DNA from: Prevotella sp. UBA6429
Lineage (GTDB): Bacteria; Bacteroidota; Bacteroidia; Bacteroidales; Bacteroidaceae
Assembly (NCBI GenBank): GCA_002437285.1
Contig: DJOV01000023.1
Span: 1 to 27,238 of the forward strand
Direction: 5' to 3'
DNA length: 27,238 nucleotides
Under the pieces are notes generated by a model. It did no database searches, was not told where the DNA came from, and saw only the letters and a list, made by a program, of their open reading frames with translations. Positions 22,292 to 27,238 of this stretch are shown piece by piece. The position numbers and the translations under genes are program-made. The first letter of the stretch is position 1; every line of letters starts with the position of its first letter.

Positions 22292-23812
22292 CTACTTGTA
22301 TTCAGAAGGCGGAACACCATACACTTTCTTGAAGCATTTGGCGAAATAACTCGGAGAGGCAAAACCTGTGCTTTCGGCTATCTCATTGACCGTCATCCGG
22401 CCTTCCTTCAGCAAGGCAGCGGCACGCTGCAGGCGCACATTGCGCATGAATGTCACAGGCGTGGTGTCCGACAGGCTTTTCAGTTTCTTGTAAAGTCCGG
22501 TCCGCTCCATGCAGAGATCGTTGGCAAGTTGCTCCACCCCATATTCACTTTCGCCCAAATGCTGTTCCACCAGCATACGCGCTTTTGCGATGAATTCGGG
22601 TTCAGCCTCTTCCACAGCCGGTGCAAGCTCTTCGCGGGTTGCCACATTCCCACGCCGTGCCCTTCGCTTCCTCAAGAAAAAGACACCTCCTCCTAAAGCC
22701 ATCAGTGTCACGACAGCAAAGGCCATGACGCCTCTTCCCGATTGCCACCATGGCTTGTCCATCGTGAAAAACAGCCCCAACATCGGCGACACATAGATGA
22801 GGCCATCATTGTAAGTTCCCAACCAGATGGCTCCGTCGCGATCCCGATACACCGTATTAATGCCCGAAACGAGCGACTTGCCGTCGGGCAACGACAATTT
22901 GCTCACCTCTTGTGGCGTATTGCCCACTTGGAAGTCAAACATCAAGTAACCATGCTGGCTGCTTATCAGAGCCTGGCGATCGGATGACATGTTCAGTGTA
23001 TGCAGGACGTAGTCACATTCAAAGAGCTTGACGTACCTCCTGCTTGCCGGGTCAAAGTGTAAAAAGACAGAAACCGCACTCTGCTTCTTGACATCATGTC
23101 CCGTTCGAATCTGATAGAATTGCCCACTTGGTGTCTTGACGACAAGTGAAGTGGACTGGAACTTGCGAGCTTCGGCCGGCGAATAGGCCCTTGCCGTATA
23201 AACCAACTCGCAGTCTCTGAATGACGCAACCAATCCCGAAGCGTGAAAAGTATAGAGGCACTTGCCTTCGACATCCAAATCCTGCAAGCCGCCCCACGCT
23301 TTCCTGAGGGTCACGCGATGTCCGTCAGCAACGTTGAGAACGACATTTCCCCTCACGACCCAAACATTTCCGCTGCTGTCCACATAGAGGTCTTGGATGT
23401 TGCCTCTTGGGTCGTTGCCAGCCAGAGAGTCCAGGGGATGAAGCACTGGCGTATGGGTCTGCAAGTTGATGCAATACACCACACGGTAATCCTTTACCCA
23501 AAGTCGGCCTTGGGAGTCGGTGTACATATGTGTAAGCCCGTTGTACCCCTTCAATTCTTGGGCTTGAGCCGCTGACAGCGGAAGAAACAAGAAACGGTTG
23601 CCATCGTAGATGTTGACCCCTTTCTTGGTTCTCACCGCCAATCGGTTGTCTGGCAGCTGTATCATCTGCAAGATGTTATTGTCAGACAGTCCTTGACGCG
23701 TATTGAGAACATAGAAATAGTCTTCTTTCCCCGTCTTTTGCGCCAAGCAGGGCAACACCCAAGACAAAAGACAGAGAAAGACTGCGGTTATGATAATGGT
23801 TCTCCTGTTCAT
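22292..23812 (-). CDS. Membrane-spanning sensor with periplasmic propeller-like domain and cytoplasmic AraC HTH
   Basis: 506 aa. A signal anchor or signal peptide (MNRRTIIITAVFLCLLSWVL) leads into about 320 residues of propeller-like repeats as in hybrid two-component sensors (LNTRQGLSDNNILQMIQLPD, MYTDSQGRLWV, LYVDSSGNVWVV, VYRDRDGAIWLGTYNDGLIY). One membrane span lies at about 361-380, followed by a basic linker (RKRRARR) and an AraC HTH at about 408-506 (VEQLANDLCMERTGLYKKL, VNEIAESTGFASPSYFAKCF). There is no Y_Y_Y, histidine kinase or receiver domain between span and HTH, so the signal must pass directly from the periplasm to a membrane-tethered DNA-binding domain. The GH31 gene follows 167 bases downstream and is the obvious candidate target. 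The 37-base gap to the upstream phosphopantetheinyl transferase gene allows read-through. Confidence 0.88.
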   Translation of the reverse strand: MNRRTIIITAVFLCLLSWVLPCLAQKTGKEDYFYVLNTRQGLSDNNILQMIQLPDNRLAVRTKKGVNIYDGNRFLFLPLSAAQAQELKGYNGLTHMYTDSQGRLWVKDYRVVYCINLQTHTPVLHPLDSLAGNDPRGNIQDLYVDSSGNVWVVRGNVVLNVADGHRVTLRKAWGGLQDLDVEGKCLYTFHASGLVASFRDCELVYTARAYSPAEARKFQSTSLVVKTPSGQFYQIRTGHDVKKQSAVSVFLHFDPASRRYVKLFECDYVLHTLNMSSDRQALISSQHGYLMFDFQVGNTPQEVSKLSLPDGKSLVSGINTVYRDRDGAIWLGTYNDGLIYVSPMLGLFFTMDKPWWQSGRGVMAFAVVTLMALGGGVFFLRKRRARRGNVATREELAPAVEEAEPEFIAKARMLVEQHLGESEYGVEQLANDLCMERTGLYKKLKSLSDTTPVTFMRNVRLQRAAALLKEGRMTVNEIAESTGFASPSYFAKCFKKVYGVPPSEYK

Positions 23813-23849
23813 GATCTGTTGTTTCTCACCGTGCGTTGAACCATCGCCA

Positions 23850-24437
23850 TCACTCTCCCACCGCCCATGTCAGCACATAGTCGGCCGTCAGGGCATAACA
23901 AACGGGCAGCGACCGCTCTCTCGGCAGATTTTCCACCACCAACGTGCCCTGACCAGCGAGGCCCAAGGACGTCATGCGCATGTCACAGAAAGCCAATCGG
24001 TCGTCAGCAAAAAACTTGTAAGTGGTCTCCTTGGCACTCCAGCAGATGAGCTGCGAGCGCAGACTGCCGCTATCCTCGTCCTCACGCATGAAACGCCGTG
24101 CGACACGCCCCACACGATCCGACACATACTCTATGTCGACCGCCACCTCATGTTCAGCGGACAACATCAGGGCCGCCCATCCCCGGGTATGGCTCACGCT
24201 GATGTGCAACGAGTCCAGAAACGGCTTGCCCGAAGACTCGTGACCGATGACCCAGTCATCGTGTCCCGTCATCTGTCGGAGCAAGGCATAGGTAACCAGC
24301 TTCTCCAAGAGCCGGCCACCATGGTAGGCCGTGAGGTCTGCCACCTGCGGCCTGGGCAAGTCGCTCGCTTGCTCCGTGATGCGCCACAGCCCCAACGCCA
24401 CACCGGGCGAGGGCTCATCAATTCTTAGCAGGGGCAT
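23850..24437 (-). CDS. 4'-phosphopantetheinyl transferase superfamily protein
   Basis: 195 aa. It would transfer phosphopantetheine from CoA to a serine of an acyl or peptidyl carrier protein. The signature is present: GKPFLDSLHISVSHTRG (70-86), AVDIEYVSD (D101 and E103 bind Mg) and WSAKETTYKFF (133-143, with the catalytic-site E137 and K141). Length and motif order fit the Sfp-type (group II) enzymes rather than the short AcpS type. The start codon overlaps the end of gldE by 20 bases, so it is probably translationally coupled to it. No polyketide or peptide synthetase gene is nearby, so the carrier protein is likely ACP or an unlinked system. Confidence 0.88.
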   Translation of the reverse strand: MPLLRIDEPSPGVALGLWRITEQASDLPRPQVADLTAYHGGRLLEKLVTYALLRQMTGHDDWVIGHESSGKPFLDSLHISVSHTRGWAALMLSAEHEVAVDIEYVSDRVGRVARRFMREDEDSGSLRSQLICWSAKETTYKFFADDRLAFCDMRMTSLGLAGQGTLVVENLPRERSLPVCYALTADYVLTWAVGE

Positions 24438-25755
24438 CTTGCGGCTTGTTGTGAACGGTCACCTTCACCCTACTGATGCGTCGGCCCTCGACCGCCATCA
24501 CCTCAAACGAGTAGCGCTTGTACTCACACTTCTCGTGTATGCTCAGGAAGTCGCCCTTCAATTCGAGCAACAGACCGGCCAAGGTGTCCGCATCGCCCGC
24601 CACATCATCAAACTCCTCATCGTCAATCTGGAGGATTTTGCAGAAGTCGCTCAACAGCGTCTTCCCCTCAAAGAGGTAGGTGTTGTAGTTCAACTTGGAA
24701 TAGAACTTCTCGTCCTCGTCATACTCATCGTTGATTTCTCCCACGATCTCCTCCAGGATATCCTCCAGGGTGACAAGCCCGCTGGTGCCGCCAAACTCGT
24801 CGACGACGATGGCGATATGCACCTTGTTGTCCTGGAACTCGCGAAGCAAGGCATCGATTTTCTTGGTCTCTGGCACGAAATAGGGAGGACGGATGAGGCT
24901 CTGCCATCTGAAGTTGGACGGCTTGGAGAGATGAGGCAGCAAGTCCTTGATATACAGGATGCCACGAATGTTGTCATCGTTGTCCTGGCAGATGGGTATG
25001 CGGCTGTAGTTGTTCTCCGCGATATTGGTCAAGACATCCTGAAAGCTGCTGCGGATGTCAATCGAGACAATGTCTTGCCTGCTGGTCATCACCTCCTTGG
25101 CCGTCTCGTCGCCAAAGCGGATGATGCCCTGAAGCATGCTCTGCTCATCCTTGATGTCGTTCTTGTCAGTCAGCTCGAGCGCCTGCTCCAGGTCGTCGAC
25201 CGAGAGCTGGCGCTTCTCCTTGGGCACCGCCTTCTCGGCAATGACACCACTGGTAATCAGCACCGTCTCGATGGGCCAAAAGACCTTGCGCATCAACATG
25301 ATGCCTCCCACCGCCCTACGGCAGAAAGCCAAGGGGTTCTGCCGGCTATAGACCTTGGGCATAATCTCACCGTAAAGCAACAGAAGGAAGGTGAGCAAGA
25401 CCGTGATGCACACAAACTCGAGCCACCGTACCTTGAAGTCAATCAGCGAACCGAAGACATAGTTGCAGAGCATGATGATGGTGACATTCACAAAGTTGTT
25501 GAGAATGAGAATCGTTGCCAACGTGCGCTCGGAGTCGTCGCGCAACTTCTGTATGTCGCGATCCTTACCACTTTTCTCAGGATCCAAGTCATCGATGTCC
25601 TGGGGTGAAAGACTGAAAAAGGCTATCTCTGAGCCACTTGCGAAGCCCGACAACAAAAGCAACATAGCAGCCAAAACAGCTGCTATGACGATGCCGGGTG
25701 TCAAGGGCTTCAACACCAGCCAATCCGTTAATTGGAATAAAAGAAGTGTTTCCAA
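24418..25755 (-). CDS. gldE: GldE-type CNNM/CBS/CorC membrane protein
   Basis: 445 aa. The start appears to be TTG at 25755; no ATG lies between it and the first membrane span, and an in-frame stop lies a few codons upstream. An N-terminal hydrophobic segment (about 20-40, with LLLLSGFASGSEIAFFSL, a CNNM hallmark) and further spans up to about 170 form the transmembrane domain. Two CBS motifs follow (about 205-330, including VMTSRQDIVSIDIRSSFQDV and YSRIPICQDNDDNIRGILYI). Then comes a CorC/HlyC-like domain (about 350-430). The segment IAIVVDEFGGTSGLVTLEDI is characteristic of the whole group. Family members are linked to Mg/Co handling and, as GldE, to gliding or protein secretion in Bacteroidetes. 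The order ssb, gldE, then an accessory gene matches the GldE neighbourhood known in this phylum. It is preceded by ssb, 59 bases upstream. Confidence 0.87.
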   Translation of the reverse strand: METLLLFQLTDWLVLKPLTPGIVIAAVLAAMLLLLSGFASGSEIAFFSLSPQDIDDLDPEKSGKDRDIQKLRDDSERTLATILILNNFVNVTIIMLCNYVFGSLIDFKVRWLEFVCITVLLTFLLLLYGEIMPKVYSRQNPLAFCRRAVGGIMLMRKVFWPIETVLITSGVIAEKAVPKEKRQLSVDDLEQALELTDKNDIKDEQSMLQGIIRFGDETAKEVMTSRQDIVSIDIRSSFQDVLTNIAENNYSRIPICQDNDDNIRGILYIKDLLPHLSKPSNFRWQSLIRPPYFVPETKKIDALLREFQDNKVHIAIVVDEFGGTSGLVTLEDILEEIVGEINDEYDEDEKFYSKLNYNTYLFEGKTLLSDFCKILQIDDEEFDDVAGDADTLAGLLLELKGDFLSIHEKCEYKRYSFEVMAVEGRRISRVKVTVHNKPQDAPAKN

Positions 25756-25814
25756 AATATCTTTTGTTAATCAGAATGGATGCTTTCTCGCCGCAAAGAA
25801 AATTCCCGGACGCA

Positions 25815-26231
25815 TCAGAAAGGCAACTTGTCGTCCTTGGGAGGGAACGGATCTTGCTTGGCGGCGGCCTGTCCATCGGACTTGACAGCCGCGTCAGTGC
25901 GAGCCTTAGGGGTCAGCATCTCCATGTTCTCCACCAGAATCTCCGTGACGTAGTGGCGCTTGCCCATCTGGTCGTCGAAGGTGGAATAGCGCAAGCGTCC
26001 CTCCACATACAACTTGTCACCCTTGTGGACATATTGCTCGACAACCTTGGCCAACTGCCGATAGAACACAAGGTTGTGCCAGTCGGTGCGGTCGGGCACC
26101 TGGGTGCCGTTCTTCAAAGTGTATCCACGCTCAGAGGTAGCCAGTGTCACCTTGGCCACCGCCTGGTCCGCGTCATAATAGCGAACGTCGGGATCCTTGC
26201 CCACGTTGCCTATCAACATTACCTTATTCAT
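25815..26231 (-). CDS. ssb: Single-stranded DNA-binding protein
   Basis: 138 aa. An OB-fold spans about residues 1-105 (MNKVMLIGNVGKDPDVRYYD, TLATSERGYTLKNGTQVPDR, TDWHNLVFYRQLAKVVEQYV, KGDKLYVEGRLRYSTFDDQ). A short linker leads to the acidic protein-recruiting tail ending DDKLPF, the usual Ssb tip that binds replication and repair proteins. The compact linker is typical of Bacteroidetes. It lies in a minus-strand run with gldE and the phosphopantetheinyl transferase and is preceded by a 183-aa unknown gene with a 46-base gap. Confidence 0.95.
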   Translation of the reverse strand: MNKVMLIGNVGKDPDVRYYDADQAVAKVTLATSERGYTLKNGTQVPDRTDWHNLVFYRQLAKVVEQYVHKGDKLYVEGRLRYSTFDDQMGKRHYVTEILVENMEMLTPKARTDAAVKSDGQAAAKQDPFPPKDDKLPF

Positions 26232-26277
26232 GACCGTGCTTCCTTAATCAGGTTGATAATCGCAGAAAACCGAGGCT

Positions 26278-26829
26278 TCACTTCCACTGGCCAAGATACT
26301 TGAACTTGAAGTTCTTGCCCTTGGCCGACGGGAATTGGCTGCGATAATCCACACGGTCTCGCAAGTGCTCCACGATGCGATTGTAGCAGTCCTGTCCGGA
26401 ACTGGCCTTGCAGCGCGCCACAAACAATGTGTCGCGGTACTCATGCTTGCCTGTCGCGGGAATCATCACCACGCGCTTGAAGTTGAGCTCGCCCTCATAC
26501 CATCCGTCCTTCTCTTCGGCCAGCCGATTGACAGCCAAGTCAACAGAGGCTCGTCCCTCCGCCGGCACACGATTGTTGCCCGAACGCAAGGCCTTCTTCT
26601 GCTTGAAGTCAAGCATCGTCTCTGCTGCCGTCTTAATAATAATGAAGTAAACGTGGGACCGAACCTTATAGCGCTTGGGGAAGTAAACATCACTCTTCAC
26701 AAAATCGCGCAAATCAGCTTCAAGCTCGGGTGTCACATGAATGTCATCAATGGTACGGAGGAAATCAAGAGCCTCATCAACATTGGAGACCAGCGTTTCC
26801 CGATCAAAGTATCTTAAATATAAATTCAT
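26278..26829 (-). CDS. Unrecognised soluble protein, 183 aa
   Basis: No family assigned. The sequence looks like a real, conserved protein: no signal peptide or span, an N-terminal MNLYLRYFDRETLVSNVDEALDFLRTI segment, a central basic-and-hydrophobic stretch (FPKRYKVRSHVYFIIIKTAA), an RLAEEKDGWYEGELNFKRVV segment and a lysine-rich end (KGKNFKFKYLGQWK). Codon use matches its neighbours. It heads the minus-strand run that includes ssb, gldE and the phosphopantetheinyl transferase, so a link to DNA maintenance is possible but only positional. The tRNA-Gly 3' end lies about 34 bases upstream. Confidence 0.75.
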   Translation of the reverse strand: MNLYLRYFDRETLVSNVDEALDFLRTIDDIHVTPELEADLRDFVKSDVYFPKRYKVRSHVYFIIIKTAAETMLDFKQKKALRSGNNRVPAEGRASVDLAVNRLAEEKDGWYEGELNFKRVVMIPATGKHEYRDTLFVARCKASSGQDCYNRIVEHLRDRVDYRSQFPSAKGKNFKFKYLGQWK

Positions 26830-26862
26830 CGAAAGGTTGTGTGTGTTTCAAAAAAAAGAAGG

Positions 26863-26935
26863 AGCGGCAAACGGGATTCGAACCCGCGACCTCGACCTTG
26901 GCAAGGTCGCGCTCTACCAACTGAGCTATTGCCGC
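26863..26935 (-). tRNA. tRNA-Gly (GCC)
   Basis: The minus-strand cloverleaf begins GCGGCAA (5' at 26935) and pairs with TTGCCGC at 26864-26870. The anticodon loop region CTTGCCAAG gives anticodon GCC, and the T arm is the normal GCGGG-TTCGAAT-CCCGT. Length is 73 bases without an encoded CCA (the 3' end reads T-CC-T). A run of eight T follows on the minus strand and may end the tRNA transcript. Confidence 0.95.
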
Positions 26936-26961
26936 AATCTCCAAAATAAACATAATACAAG

Positions 26962-27045
26962 TGAAGAGGAGGAGACTCGAACTCCCACGACACAATTGTC
27001 ACTACCCCCTCAAAGTAGCGCGTCTACCAATTCCGCCACCCCTCC
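26962..27045 (-). tRNA. tRNA-Leu (GAG)
   Basis: 84 bases with a long variable arm. The 5' acceptor GGAGGGG pairs with CCTCTTC using G-U pairs. The D arm TGGCGGAATTGGTAGACGCG is the usual Leu type. The anticodon stem CTACT/GGTAG encloses TTGAGGG, giving anticodon GAG. The T loop is the standard TTCGAGT. The CCA end is not encoded. Confidence 0.92.
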
Positions 27046-27069
27046 AAATGTAAACATTCTGAATAATAG

Positions 27070-27151
27070 TGCCCAGAACAGGACTCGAACCTGCACGTCG
27101 TGAAACACACGCACCTGAAACGTGCGCGTCTACCAATTCCGCCACCTGGGC
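27070..27151 (-). tRNA. tRNA-Leu (CAG)
   Basis: 82 bases. The acceptor GCCCAGG pairs with TCTGGGC (last pair G-U). The anticodon stem CACGT/GCGTG encloses TTCAGGT with anticodon CAG, and the long variable arm expected of a Leu tRNA is present. The D arm is nearly identical to the neighbouring tRNA-Leu(GAG), suggesting duplication. The CCA end is not encoded. Confidence 0.92.
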
Positions 27152-27194
27152 ATTTTCTAAGGCCTCCCTTAGTCTCTTTTTGTTCAAAATGTTG

Positions 27195-27238
27195 AGCGGA
27201 AAACGGGACTCGGACCCGCGACCCCGACCTTGGCAAGG
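27195..27238 (-). tRNA. tRNA-Gly (GCC), 3' part only
   Basis: The 3' acceptor half (minus strand TTTCCGC with discriminator T), T arm and most of the anticodon arm (CCTTGCCAAGG) are present; the 5' part lies beyond the window. The T arm reads GCGGG-TCCGAGT-CCCGT, so position 55 is C instead of the near-universal U. The acceptor differs from the other tRNA-Gly(GCC) (GCGGAAA versus GCGGCAA on the plus strand). Confidence 0.8.

Noticed and set aside
24331..25608. 425-aa plus-strand open frame
   Set aside because: It is antisense to gldE; no recognisable domain and typical shadow composition.
27157..27180. Hairpin CTAAGG/CCTTAG followed by T-rich bases, between two tRNA genes
   Set aside because: It would act as a terminator only on the plus strand, while the tRNA genes are on the minus strand; probably a spacer structure without function.
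1..27238. CRISPR array, IS element or prophage
   Set aside because: No regularly spaced direct repeats, transposase or integrase-like proteins, or phage structural genes were seen on either strand.

Overview
The window looks like chromosomal DNA from a Prevotella-like member of the Bacteroidales. The evidence is a set of TAnnTTTG '-7' promoter elements (one, ahead of tRNA-Cys, with a perfect TTTG at 20-nt spacing), GldB- and GldE-type proteins, a fused two-domain HisB, an S9 dipeptidyl peptidase, GH31 and DUF4861 glycan-type proteins, an OprO/P-type porin, and general lack of Shine-Dalgarno sequences. Most of the DNA is moderately GC-rich (31/60 in a hand-counted line at 9601). One segment, about 7.1-9.4 kb, is clearly AT-rich (19/60 in a hand-counted line at 8461).

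Layout. 0.1-1.5 kb, minus strand: a His-rich one-span membrane peptide whose gene contains a C9 homopolymer, and a phosphate-selective-type porin. 1.6-4.4 kb, plus strand: a SpoU-type RNA methyltransferase that appears to start at a leaderless GTG, a polytopic membrane protein and hisB. 4.4-6.9 kb, minus strand: a vitamin B6 operon encoding PdxS and PdxT, headed by a gene fusing a degenerate ThiD/PdxK-type kinase domain to an AraC DNA-binding domain. 7.2-9.4 kb, plus strand: an AT-rich, probably acquired pair made of a GT14 glycosyltransferase fused to a methyltransferase-like domain, and an unrecognised 243-aa protein. 9.5-13.6 kb: a macroglobulin-like secreted protein and a carboxypeptidase-regulatory-like partner. 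13.7-13.85 kb: tRNA-Cys with promoter and terminator.

14.05-18.1 kb holds a DPP-IV peptidase (minus), a TIGR01212-type radical SAM protein (plus) and a GldB-like lipoprotein (minus). 18.3-23.8 kb holds a DUF4861 protein (plus) facing a GH31 glycosidase (minus), which lies downstream of a membrane-spanning sensor/AraC regulator (minus). 23.85-26.8 kb, minus strand, is a compact run of ssb, gldE and a phosphopantetheinyl transferase, preceded by a conserved-looking 183-aa protein. The right edge is a minus-strand tRNA cluster in transcription order Gly(GCC, cut by the window end), Leu(CAG), Leu(GAG), Gly(GCC).

The most interesting item is the kinase-like/AraC fusion heading pdxS-pdxT: several kinase motifs are altered, which suggests a catalytic fold reused as a ligand sensor for B6 genes. 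The GT14-methyltransferase fusion in the AT-rich island, the shortened transmembrane AraC regulator beside GH31, the homopolymer in the His-rich peptide gene and a tRNA-Gly with an altered T-loop are also worth checking. No CRISPR array, insertion sequence, prophage gene or rRNA was seen. All family calls come from reading motifs by eye; no database search was run.
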